The notes beneath the pieces were generated by a model. That model worked only from the letters and a program-made list of their open reading frames with translations, did not search any database and had not been told where the DNA came from. 11,794 nt of DNA from Candidatus Scatomorpha merdipullorum (GTDB taxonomy: Bacteria > Bacillota > Clostridia > Oscillospirales > Oscillospiraceae), in NCBI GenBank assembly GCA_018716795.1, contig DVJK01000153.1, positions 1 to 11,794 on the forward strand, read 5' to 3'. Position numbers and translations under genes: made by a program. Positions 4,574 to 11,513 of this stretch are shown in pieces. Position 1 is the stretch's first letter. Every line of letters starts with the position of its first letter.

Positions 4574-6685
4574 TCAGCTTTTCAGCCGCTTTATAAGCCG
4601 GGATATGGGGCCCTCGCGCCCGGCGGGAGGCTCCGGCGCGGCCTCCGCGGCCAGGGCCCGGTCCATCTGCAGCTGCTGCGCGTCCACGCGCTCCGCGCCG
4701 CCGCGCGCGGGCGCGTAGCTGCCGTCGGGCCGGAGCTCCCGGGCCTTGACGTTGTCCGAAAGGCAGAGCTCCATTATCCGGCGAAGCCTTGCGCGGGCGC
4801 CGGCGTCGTATATGGGGCAGGCGGTCTCGACGCGGCGCTGGGTGTTGCGCGTCATGAAGTCGGCGCTGGAGATATACAGCTTCTCGCCCTCGCCCTCGCC
4901 GAAGCAGTATATCCGCGAGTGCTCGAGGAAGCGGCCGACGATGCTGACGACGCGGATATTGTCCGTCTCGCCGGGTATGCCGGGCAGGATGCAGCAGATG
5001 CCGCGGACAATCATGTCTATGCGCACCCCGGCGCGGGAGGCCTCGCGCAGCTTCTCGATGATGTCCATGTCGGTCACGGAGTTCACCTTGAACCTCATGC
5101 GGCCGAGCGGGCCGCGCGCTATCTGCTCGTCCATGAGCTTCAAAAGCGTCCGCTTGAGCGAGCGGGGCGCGACGAGTAGCCGGCCGTACTCCCCGTCTAG
5201 CTCGCCTATGGAGAGGTTCTTGAAGAGCTCCACCGCGTCGCGGCCTATGTCCGGGTCGGCGGTCATGAGGGAGAGGTCGGTGTACTGCGCGGCGGTCTTC
5301 TCGTTATAGTTCCCCGTGCCGACCTGGGTGATGTACTTTATCTGCCCGCGCTCGCGGCGGGTTATAAGGCAGAGCTTGGAGTGTATCTTATAGTTCTCAA
5401 AGCCGTAGAACACCGTGCAGCCCGCGTCCTCAAGCCGCTCGGACCAGTCGATGTTGTTCTGCTCGTCAAACCTCGCGCGCAGCTCGATGAAGACGGTGAC
5501 GTCCTTGCCGCGCTCGGCGGCGGCGCAGAGGTATTCGACCAGCTTCGCCCGGCTGGCGAGGCGGTATATCGTTATCTTTATCGAGATGACGTCCGGGTCC
5601 TCGCCGGCCTCGCGCAGAAGGCGCAGGAAGGGGTCCATGCTCTCGAAGGGGAAGCTCAAAAGCCTGTCGGCGCGGCCTATCTGCCTCATCATGCTCTCGC
5701 CCGCGCGGATGCCCGCCGCGCGGCAGGGCCTGAACTCCGGATAGGTGAGGGAGCGGCGCAGCTCCTCCGGAAGCTTCGCGGCGAGGGAGAAGGCGTAGTC
5801 GAGCCTGAGCGGGGCGCTTGTGTAATAAATCTGCCCGTCGTCTATGGGGAGACGTTTTTTGAGATAGTCGAGGAAGTCGCCGCCCATGCGCTCTGAGAGC
5901 TCGAGGCGCACGGGCGCGAGGCGGGTCCGGGCGCGGAGCATCTTGCGCATCTTCTTGCGGAAGTCCTCGTTCTCGTCGAGGTCGAAGGCCTCGTCCTCGG
6001 GCGTGATGTCCGCGTTCCGCGTGACGCGGAAGACGCATTTGGCCTTGAGCTCATAGCCCGTGAAGACGTTCCCGGCCTGGCGGCACAGCAGCTCCTCCGT
6101 GTGGATATAGCGCAGGCCCTCCTCCGAGGGCAGGAAGAGCACGGCGGGCAGGGCCTCCGGCAGGGGTATGACGCCGAAGACGTCGCGCGAGCGGTATTTA
6201 AGCCAGGCCCCGACGTGCAGGACGTTGTTCTTCAGGTGCGGGAAGGGGTGGTGCGTGTCGACAATCTGGGGCGAGAGGATGGGCTCCATCTCGCTTTTGA
6301 AATAGCGCTGGCAGAACTTCCTCTCCTTGTCCGTGAGCTCATCCCAGCCGAGGCGGCATATTTTATAGCGGCGGAGCAGGCGCTCAAGCCCGAGGCAGAC
6401 CGCCTCCCGCTCGCGGTAGAGCGGGCGCACGGCGGAGTATATCGCCTCGAGCTGCTCGGCGGCCGTCATGCCGGAGCGGGAATCGCGCCGCTCCGGCTCC
6501 ACGCCCATGAGGTCGAAGAGGCTGCCCACGCGAATCATGAAGAACTCGTCGAGATTGCTCGTGAATATCGCGGCGAACTTGAGCCGTTCGAGGAGCGGCA
6601 CGCTCTCGTCGGCGGCCTCGGCGAGGACGCGGCGGTTGAAGGCGAGCCAGCTCAGCTCGCGGTTCTGGGTGTATATGCGGCTCAT
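4574..6685 (-). CDS. ppk: Polyphosphate kinase 1
   Basis: The 703-residue protein makes inorganic polyphosphate from ATP, reversibly. Full family length and domains are present: the N domain opens with NRELSWLAFNRRVLAEA (8-24) and FTSNLDEFFMIRVG (41-54), followed by the head and two phospholipase-D-like C domains. The phosphorylated histidine is His435 in NYKIHSKLCLI, and the second active-site histidine is His589 in FLEHSRIY. ELRARFDEQNNI (401-412), GTGNYNE (456-462) and SSADFMTRN (606-614) complete the site. The last 45 residues are Ala/Pro-rich and likely flexible, ending in a basic tail. AGGGGG precedes the ATG, which overlaps the ppx stop by 4 bp (6682-6685). The pair is thus translated from one message. 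It is probably cytoplasmic or peripheral to the membrane. Confidence 0.97.
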   Translation of the reverse strand: MSRIYTQNRELSWLAFNRRVLAEAADESVPLLERLKFAAIFTSNLDEFFMIRVGSLFDLMGVEPERRDSRSGMTAAEQLEAIYSAVRPLYREREAVCLGLERLLRRYKICRLGWDELTDKERKFCQRYFKSEMEPILSPQIVDTHHPFPHLKNNVLHVGAWLKYRSRDVFGVIPLPEALPAVLFLPSEEGLRYIHTEELLCRQAGNVFTGYELKAKCVFRVTRNADITPEDEAFDLDENEDFRKKMRKMLRARTRLAPVRLELSERMGGDFLDYLKKRLPIDDGQIYYTSAPLRLDYAFSLAAKLPEELRRSLTYPEFRPCRAAGIRAGESMMRQIGRADRLLSFPFESMDPFLRLLREAGEDPDVISIKITIYRLASRAKLVEYLCAAAERGKDVTVFIELRARFDEQNNIDWSERLEDAGCTVFYGFENYKIHSKLCLITRRERGQIKYITQVGTGNYNEKTAAQYTDLSLMTADPDIGRDAVELFKNLSIGELDGEYGRLLVAPRSLKRTLLKLMDEQIARGPLGRMRFKVNSVTDMDIIEKLREASRAGVRIDMIVRGICCILPGIPGETDNIRVVSIVGRFLEHSRIYCFGEGEGEKLYISSADFMTRNTQRRVETACPIYDAGARARLRRIMELCLSDNVKARELRPDGSYAPARGGAERVDAQQLQMDRALAAEAAPEPPAGREGPISRLIKRLKS

Positions 6686-7599
6686 ACCCGGATCCCCCTG
6701 TGCTCAAGCACGCTAAGGAGATAGCCCTCGCGCACGCCGTAGGGGCTCGTGACCACGCTGCGCGAGCCGTAGAGCTCCGCCGCCGCGCTCAGGAGCGCGA
6801 TGCCGGGCAGCATGGTGTGTATGCGCTCGGGCGCAATCTTGAGGATGCGCCGCGTGAGCTTTTTGGGGCTGTCCTGCGCCTGGCGCAGGACGCGGGCGAA
6901 AAACTGCGTCTCATAGCCCTCCGCCGGCGGCTCGCCCGCCATGCCGCGGTAGAGCGCGAGCGCGCCGCGCGCCGTGCCGCCGACGCCGCACATGGGCTGC
7001 GCCGCGAAGCCGCGCGCGTCCGGGAAGGCGGCGGCGAGGGCCCTGTGCGCCTCGCCCTTCAGGCTCTGGAGCTCGCCCGCCGTGGGGATTATGCCGGAGA
7101 CGCATTTGTTGAAAAGGCTCAGGGAGCCGAGCGGCACGCTGCGCGCGGCCTCCGCGCGCCCGCCGCGGAAGAAGACGAGCTCCGTACTGCCTCCGCCGAC
7201 GTCGACAAGCAGCCCCTCCTCGCCCGGCAGGGCGCGGACCGCGCCGCGGTAGTCGAACATGGCCTCCTCATAGCCGGAGAGGAGGCGTATCTCAAAGCCC
7301 GTGCGAGAGCGCACTGTCTCTATGACCTTCTCGCGGTTTGAGACGTTCCTCAGCGAGGCCGTGGCGAAGGGGAAGCACTCGCAGTCCGGCAGCAGGTCGA
7401 GCGCGGCGCGGAACTTCCCCATGACGTCCACCAGGCGCTCGACGCCCTCGGGCGACATGCGTCCGTCCTTGCCCACGTAGGCCGCGAGGCCCGCGGTGTA
7501 CTTGTTGTTGAGAATGCCCGTGATGCCCTCGCCGTCGACACGGTAGACGGCGAGCCGTATGGTGTTGGAGCCTATGTCTATGACGCTGTACAATTCCAT
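6682..7599 (-). CDS. ppx: Exopolyphosphatase, Ppx/GppA family (short form)
   Basis: This is a 305-residue ASKHA-fold enzyme that removes terminal phosphate from polyphosphate or, in GppA relatives, from pppGpp. Seen motifs: VIDIGSNTIRL (6-16, phosphate loop 1), FATASLRN (78-85), SGYEEA (108-113) with the catalytic Glu pair, and LLVDVGGGSTEL (130-141, phosphate loop 2). It lacks the C-terminal HD-like domains of E. coli PPX and matches the two-domain short type. The start is uncertain. ATG 7599 is given here. ATG 7617 would be almost leaderless relative to the predicted transcript start. TTG 7593 lies 6 nt after GCGAGGG and would give the typical MYSVIDIGSN opening. It is the first gene of the ppx-ppk operon. 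Confidence 0.92.
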   Translation of the reverse strand: MELYSVIDIGSNTIRLAVYRVDGEGITGILNNKYTAGLAAYVGKDGRMSPEGVERLVDVMGKFRAALDLLPDCECFPFATASLRNVSNREKVIETVRSRTGFEIRLLSGYEEAMFDYRGAVRALPGEEGLLVDVGGGSTELVFFRGGRAEAARSVPLGSLSLFNKCVSGIIPTAGELQSLKGEAHRALAAAFPDARGFAAQPMCGVGGTARGALALYRGMAGEPPAEGYETQFFARVLRQAQDSPKKLTRRILKIAPERIHTMLPGIALLSAAAELYGSRSVVTSPYGVREGYLLSVLEHRGIRV

Positions 7600-7625
7600 C
7601 CCTCGCTTTAACTGCATACTCAGTC

Positions 7626-7634
7626 AGTATAGCA
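7626..7634 (-). promoter_or_regulatory. ppx: Extended -10 promoter of ppx-ppk
   Basis: On the minus strand TGCTATACT gives a -10 TATACT (7626-7631) with the extended TG motif one base upstream. The -35 region is poor, as is usual for extended -10 promoters. A TTGACA further upstream is about 32 bp away, too far to pair with it. The predicted transcript start is near 7619. Confidence 0.55.
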
Positions 7635-7692
7635 CGCGAGGGCGCGGGCTTTCCACACAATCGTGTCAAAAAAACGTTAAATCTATGTAAAA

Positions 7693-7715
7693 GGGGCCGG
7701 ATTTTCTCCGGCCCC
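7693..7715 (-). terminator. Terminator of the gntR-ABC operon
   Basis: On the minus strand a perfect 9-bp stem GGGGCCGGA / TCCGGCCCC with a GAAAA loop is followed by TTTTAC. It lies 17 bp after the permease stop and separates this operon from ppx-ppk. Confidence 0.9.
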
Positions 7716-7731
7716 GGGTGGGTTATGCGTT

Positions 7732-8571
7732 TTACGCCAGGTTCAGCCGCTTTTTGAGCGCCCAGGCCGTCACGCAGTAGAGCGCGGCGCAGTACGCGGC
7801 CTGGACGGCGCAGCTGCCGAGCATGTATAGGTGCCAGAGCCCGGCGTAGTCCGGCTCCAGGCCCAGCGTTTCGACAAGCCCGGCGGAAATCGTCATGTGC
7901 CCGCCGGAGAAGCCGAGGCCGAGCGCGCCCGCCGCGAGGCCGAGCAGCAGGTTCGAGCCCAGGCTTATGCCGAGGTATATCAGCACGGACCAGAGCGCCT
8001 TCCGGTCGGCAAAGCCGCAGCCGAGGCTCAGCGAGGCGTAAAAGACCAGGCAGCCGCCCATGGCCGCGAGCAGGGAGAGCAGCAGCAGCTCGAGCGCGAA
8101 GGCCAGGAGGTCCGCCGCGCCTATGCTCCAGCCCAGCTTCAGCCGCTCGGCCACCCCGGCGAGGCCGGAGAGCACCGAGCCCGTGAGCGAGGCCGGCGAG
8201 GCGACAAGCGCCACGCTGAGCAGTACGGCGGCGAAGGCCGCCGCAATCCAGACCGCCGAGGTTATCAGCTTGCACCAGAGCTGGGCGTGGACGCCCGCGG
8301 GCAGGGAAAAGCTGAGATAGCCCTCGTCCGAGAGCAGGCTTCGGTAAAACCGGTACACCAGCGTCACGAGCGTGAGCGCGCCCGCGGCGAGGATGGCGAG
8401 GAAATAGGCCACGACGACGAAGGTGCCGATTATCATCACGGGCCTGTACCAGTCGTAGAGCCGCGTTATCGCGAAGCGCGCGGCCAGCGCCGTGAGCAGC
8501 AGGCCGGCCAGGACGGGCAGCATCACCCGCGCCGTGGCCCGGAACTCGTACTTCAGGAGCTTGCCGAGCAT
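7732..8571 (-). CDS. ABC-2-type transporter permease subunit
   Basis: The 279-residue, very hydrophobic protein has six likely membrane spans (about 15-35, 46-72, 101-124, 154-181, 192-219 and 247-270). A short N-terminal cytoplasmic segment LGKLLKYEFRATAR resembles the start of many ABC-2 permeases. The loop RFYRSLLSDEGYLSFSLPAGVHAQLWCKLI (74-103) is the conserved cytoplasmic element typical of permeases paired with YtrB/BcrA-like ATPases. GGGAGGTG lies 5 nt before the ATG, inside the ATPase gene, which overlaps this one by 19 bp. With that ATPase it should form an exporter, perhaps for an antimicrobial peptide, lipid or cell-wall-active compound; the substrate is unknown. Confidence 0.88.
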   Translation of the reverse strand: MLGKLLKYEFRATARVMLPVLAGLLLTALAARFAITRLYDWYRPVMIIGTFVVVAYFLAILAAGALTLVTLVYRFYRSLLSDEGYLSFSLPAGVHAQLWCKLITSAVWIAAAFAAVLLSVALVASPASLTGSVLSGLAGVAERLKLGWSIGAADLLAFALELLLLSLLAAMGGCLVFYASLSLGCGFADRKALWSVLIYLGISLGSNLLLGLAAGALGLGFSGGHMTISAGLVETLGLEPDYAGLWHLYMLGSCAVQAAYCAALYCVTAWALKKRLNLA

Positions 8572-9260
8572 TTGAACACCTCCCTGAACAGCTTGTCCAC
8601 GCTTTTGCCGGAGCTGCTGCGCAGCGCGTCCGCCTCCCCGCTCAGGACGACGCGGCCCGCGTCCAGGAAGACCGCGTCGTCGAGTATGAGCTCGACCTCG
8701 CTTATGAGCTGGGTGGCGATAATCACGGCCGCGTCCGGCGCGCGGTTCGACATGATGGCGGAGATTATGAACTCGCGCGAGGCCGGGTCGACGCCGCCTA
8801 TCGGCTCGTCCAGCAGGTAGAGCTTCGCGCGGCGGGACATGGCGAGGACGAGCTGCAGCTTCTCCTTCGCGCCGCGGCTCATGCGCCTCACGCGCTGCTT
8901 TTTGTCTATGCCCAGGCTTGCGAGGAGCCGCTCGGCGCGTTCGCGCTCAAAGTCCTCGAAGAAATCCCCGTAGAAGCCCAAAAGCTCCTCCGCGCTCATG
9001 TGCGCGGGGAGGCACATGCGGTCGGGCAGGAAGCTCACGAGCTTCTTCGTCTCCGCGCCGGGCGCGAGGCCGCAGATTCTTATCTCTCCGCCCGTGGGCT
9101 GCAGAAGGCCGCAGGCGAGCTTTATGAGCGTCGTCTTCCCCGCGCCGTTCGGGCCCAGCAGGCCCAGCACGCGCCCGGCCTCCGCGCGGAGGCTCACGCC
9201 CGCGAGGGCTTCGGCCGCGCCGTAGCGCTTTTCAAGCTCCCTGCATTCAAACACCGGCAT
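8553..9260 (-). CDS. ABC transporter ATP-binding protein (YtrB/BcrA-like)
   Basis: The 235-residue ATPase has Walker A GPNGAGKT (36-43), an ABC signature region MSRGAKEKLQL (127-137) in place of LSGGQ, Walker B LYLLDEP (147-153) and D-loop GGVDP (155-159). The Q-loop position reads SFLPDR (76-81), lacking the usual Gln, which is common in this exporter subgroup. The switch (H-loop) position reads IATQLISEVE, with Gln184 where His is expected. AAGGAGG lies 6 nt before the ATG. The gene overlaps gntR by 14 bp and the permease by 19 bp, so the three subunits are made together. It acts at the inner face of the membrane, powering the permease. Family assignment is firm; transported substrate unknown. 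Confidence 0.95.
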   Translation of the reverse strand: MPVFECRELEKRYGAAEALAGVSLRAEAGRVLGLLGPNGAGKTTLIKLACGLLQPTGGEIRICGLAPGAETKKLVSFLPDRMCLPAHMSAEELLGFYGDFFEDFERERAERLLASLGIDKKQRVRRMSRGAKEKLQLVLAMSRRAKLYLLDEPIGGVDPASREFIISAIMSNRAPDAAVIIATQLISEVELILDDAVFLDAGRVVLSGEADALRSSSGKSVDKLFREVFKCSASS

Positions 9261-9630
9261 CGTCTTCCTCCTTCCCCGTCAGCGCGTCCACCAGGGCGCG
9301 CACGTCCTCTCCCGAGCGGCCCAGGGCCCGCATGGTGCGCAGATACCGCCCCGTCTCCTCCCGCGCGAGCCTTTCGCAGGCGCGCTCAATTTTCCCGGCG
9401 TCCTCCGTCACGAAGCGCCCGGCCGTCCTCTGCGGGAAGACCAGGCCCTCGCGCTCCAGCTCCGCCATCGCCCGCTGCATCGTGTTGGGGTTCACTCCCG
9501 CCGAGAGCGCCAGCTCCCGCACGGGCGGCAGCTTCTCTCCCGGCGCGAACTCGCCCGAGACTATGCCCAGCATGACCTGCCTCGCCAGCTGGACGTATAT
9601 CGGCGAGTCCGCCGCTATGTGCCACTCCAT
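9247..9630 (-). CDS. GntR-family regulator, YtrA subfamily
   Basis: The 127-residue protein opens with the subfamily signature PIYVQLARQVMLGIVSGEFAPGEKLPPVRELA (10-41). A winged helix follows, with recognition helix GVNPNTMQRAMAELEREGLV (45-64) and wing QRTAGRFVTED (67-77). The short helical C-terminal part (80-120) has no effector-binding domain, as expected for YtrA types. Such proteins usually repress the ABC exporter operon in which they lie, and are relieved by cell-envelope stress or antibiotics. AAGGGAGG (9637-9644) lies 6 nt before the ATG. It is the first gene of the operon, under the promoter and operator at 9646-9694. Confidence 0.95.
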   Translation of the reverse strand: MEWHIAADSPIYVQLARQVMLGIVSGEFAPGEKLPPVRELALSAGVNPNTMQRAMAELEREGLVFPQRTAGRFVTEDAGKIERACERLAREETGRYLRTMRALGRSGEDVRALVDALTGKEEDDAGV

Positions 9631-9645
9631 GCCCGGCCTCCCTTC

Positions 9646-9673
9646 TGTATTATTGTACTAAGTAAATAATACA
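9646..9673. promoter_or_regulatory. Inverted-repeat operator of the gntR-ABC operon
   Basis: Perfect 9-bp arms TGTATTATT and AATAATACA are separated by 10 bp, whose centre is itself palindromic (TACTAAGTA). It covers the -10 and likely transcription start of gntR, as expected for autorepression by a YtrA-type dimer. Its A+T richness stands out in this G+C-rich DNA. Confidence 0.75.
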
Positions 9674-9694
9674 ATAGCCGCGCCGCCCTGTCAA
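9666..9694 (-). promoter_or_regulatory. Promoter of the gntR-ABC operon
   Basis: On the minus strand a perfect -35 TTGACA (9689-9694) is followed by a 17-bp spacer and -10 TATTAT (9666-9671, five of six). This is the best promoter match in the window. Confidence 0.9.
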
Positions 9695-9717
9695 GCCCGC
9701 CCCGAAAAAATTGGCCT

Positions 9718-9745
9718 TTGATTTTCCCGCGCGCTCTGATATACT
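9718..9745 (+). promoter_or_regulatory. Promoter of the GH13 gene
   Basis: TTGATT (9718-9723) and TATACT (9740-9745, five of six) are separated by 16 bp. The likely start near 9752 gives a 20-nt leader with AAGGGGTGA (9758-9766), 5 nt before the ATG. An inverted repeat TGATA-N9-TATCA (9737-9755) covers the -10 and could be an operator; this is tentative. Confidence 0.65.
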
Positions 9746-9771
9746 TAGCGTATCACGAAGGGGTGACAAGC

Positions 9772-11436
9772 ATGAACAGCGATTGGTATAAGGACGCGGT
9801 CATATACCAGATTTGGCCGCGCAGCTTCTGCGACGGCAACGGCGACGGGATAGGCGACCTCTACGGCGTATATTCCAAGCTGGACTATATAAAGAGCCTG
9901 GGCGTGGACGCGATATGGTTCTCGCCGCTCTACCCCTCTCCCAACGAGGACTTTGGCTACGACGTCTCCGACTACCGGGACATAAACCCCGAGTATGGGG
10001 ATCTCGATATCTTCAAAAGGGTGCTCGAGGGCGCGCACGAGCGGGGCCTGCGCGTCATAATGGACCTCGTCATAAACCACACCTCCACGGAGCACGAGTG
10101 GTTCCGCCTCAGCCGCGAGAAGGGCGATCCGCACCGCGACTACTACTTCTGGCGTCCGCCGCGCCGCGGGCACAACGGCGCGCGCAAGGAGCCCAGCAAC
10201 TGGGACAGCCTCTTCGGCGGCGAGGCCTGGGAGTATGACGAGCAGCTGGGCGAATACTACCTGCACATCTTCGCCAGGGGCCAGGCGGATTTGAATCACG
10301 ACAATCCCGCCGTCCGGGCCGAAATCGCGGACATAATGCGCTTCTGGCTCGACATGGGCGTCGACGGCTTCCGCGAGGACGCGGTGGTCTATATCTCCAA
10401 GGAGCCGGGCCTGCCCGACCAGTTCCCGCGCCGTCCGGCGGCCAACGGGCTCAAAAAATACTGCGGCGGCCCCAACCTGCACGACTATCTGCGCTTTTAC
10501 CGCAGCGCCGTCGCGGACTATGACTGCCTCGTCATAGGCGAGGCGGACAACATCCCGCTCCGCGAGGCCGCGGGCTTCATGGAGAGCGGCGAGCTCGACA
10601 TGATGCTGACCTTCGACCACATGCGCGCCGACTGCGTGGGGACGGATTTTATACGCCGCGGCTTCTCCGTAAAGAAATTCAAGCGCGCCCTCTCCGCCTG
10701 GCAGACGGGCCTCGCCGAGCGCGGCTGGAACGCGCTCTACCTTGAAAATCACGACCACGCCCGCGTCATAAGCCGCTACGGCAGCGAGGAATACCGCGTC
10801 GAGAGCGGCAAGGCCCTCGCGGCGAGCTATATGCTGCTTTCGGGCACGCCCTTCGTCTATCAGGGGCAGGAGATAGGCATGACGAACCTCCGCCTGCCGC
10901 GCGCGGACATGTATCCCGACGTCATGACGCGCGGGCAGGTGCGCCTCGCCTCCCGCTGGCTGCCCGAGAAGGCCGTGCTGCGCCTCGTGCAGGACTCGGC
11001 CCGCGAGAGCTCGCGCACGCCCATGCAGTGGACGGCGGGCAAAAACGCCGGCTTCACCGAGGGCGAGCCCTGGTTCTACGTCAACGAGAACTGCCGCAGC
11101 GTCAACGTCGAGGCCGCCGAGGCGGACGAGAACTCGCTCCTCAACTTCTACCGCGAGCTCATCGCCTTCCGCAAGCGCGAGCCGACGGTCCGATACGGCA
11201 GCTATACGGAGCTCATACCGCAGAGCCCGAACTTCTACTGCTACGTCCGCGAGTATGAAAACCGCAGGCTGCTTGTGATAGCCTCCCTCGTGCCCAGGGA
11301 GACCTATTTCACCTGCCCGGAGGGCTTCAACCTGCTCGACGGCGAGCTGGTGCTCAAGAATCACGAGCTCAACGTCGTTGTCAGCAACGCCTTCACCGCG
11401 CGGCCCTACGAGCTGCGCGTGTACCTCTTCGAGTGA
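9772..11436 (+). CDS. GH13 alpha-glucosidase / oligo-1,6-glucosidase family
   Basis: The 554-residue cytoplasmic glycosidase hydrolyses terminal alpha-glucosidic bonds of short oligosaccharides (family inference). It shows the oligo-1,6-glucosidase layout: WYKDAVIYQIWPRSF (5-19), calcium-site loop DGNGDGIGDL (21-30), region I with His103 (INHTS), QADLNHDNP (171-179), nucleophile Asp203 in GFREDAV, acid/base Glu257 in VIGEADN, and transition-state stabiliser Asp328 in ENHDHAR. RTPMQW (415-420) and a C-terminal beta domain follow. Residue Ala204 after the nucleophile, rather than Val, is reported to favour alpha-1,4 over alpha-1,6 bonds in related enzymes. Trehalose-6-phosphate hydrolase is a less likely alternative. 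The start at 9772 is fixed by AAGGGGTGA; the earlier in-frame start at 9718 overlaps the promoter. No transporter or regulator accompanies it. Confidence 0.94.
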   Translation: MNSDWYKDAVIYQIWPRSFCDGNGDGIGDLYGVYSKLDYIKSLGVDAIWFSPLYPSPNEDFGYDVSDYRDINPEYGDLDIFKRVLEGAHERGLRVIMDLVINHTSTEHEWFRLSREKGDPHRDYYFWRPPRRGHNGARKEPSNWDSLFGGEAWEYDEQLGEYYLHIFARGQADLNHDNPAVRAEIADIMRFWLDMGVDGFREDAVVYISKEPGLPDQFPRRPAANGLKKYCGGPNLHDYLRFYRSAVADYDCLVIGEADNIPLREAAGFMESGELDMMLTFDHMRADCVGTDFIRRGFSVKKFKRALSAWQTGLAERGWNALYLENHDHARVISRYGSEEYRVESGKALAASYMLLSGTPFVYQGQEIGMTNLRLPRADMYPDVMTRGQVRLASRWLPEKAVLRLVQDSARESSRTPMQWTAGKNAGFTEGEPWFYVNENCRSVNVEAAEADENSLLNFYRELIAFRKREPTVRYGSYTELIPQSPNFYCYVREYENRRLLVIASLVPRETYFTCPEGFNLLDGELVLKNHELNVVVSNAFTARPYELRVYLFE

Positions 11437-11452
11437 GCCGCGCTGCGTGGCC

Positions 11453-11476
11453 GAAAAGGCCTCGAACGGCCTTTTC
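11453..11476 (+). terminator. First hairpin after the GH13 gene
   Basis: A perfect 9-bp stem GAAAAGGCC / GGCCTTTTC with a TCGAAC loop lies 16 bp past the stop. The T run is part of the stem end. Confidence 0.75.
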
Positions 11477-11484
11477 AGATAGGC

Positions 11485-11513
11485 AAAAAGCCGCCCTTAT
11501 CGGGCGGCTTTTT
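11485..11513. terminator. Shared bidirectional terminator
   Basis: A 12-bp stem AAAAAGCCGCCC / GGGCGGCTTTTT with a TTATC loop is A-flanked on one side and T-flanked on the other, so it can end both the GH13 transcript and the converging minus-strand gene. It overlaps the last base of that gene's stop codon. Confidence 0.9.

Noticed and set aside
7660..7670. TTGACA as the -35 of ppx
   Set aside because: It lies about 32 bp from the TATACT -10, roughly twice the usual spacing. The extended -10 explains the promoter better.
7292..8275. 327-codon minus-strand frame spanning the permease and ppx genes
   Set aside because: It is out of phase with both genes, crosses a strong terminator at 7693-7715, and is Arg/Ala/Gly-rich with no motif.
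9745..11364. 539-codon open frame on the minus strand opposite the GH13 gene
   Set aside because: It has a low-complexity Ala/Val/Glu-rich translation and lies opposite a gene with a complete GH13 active site.
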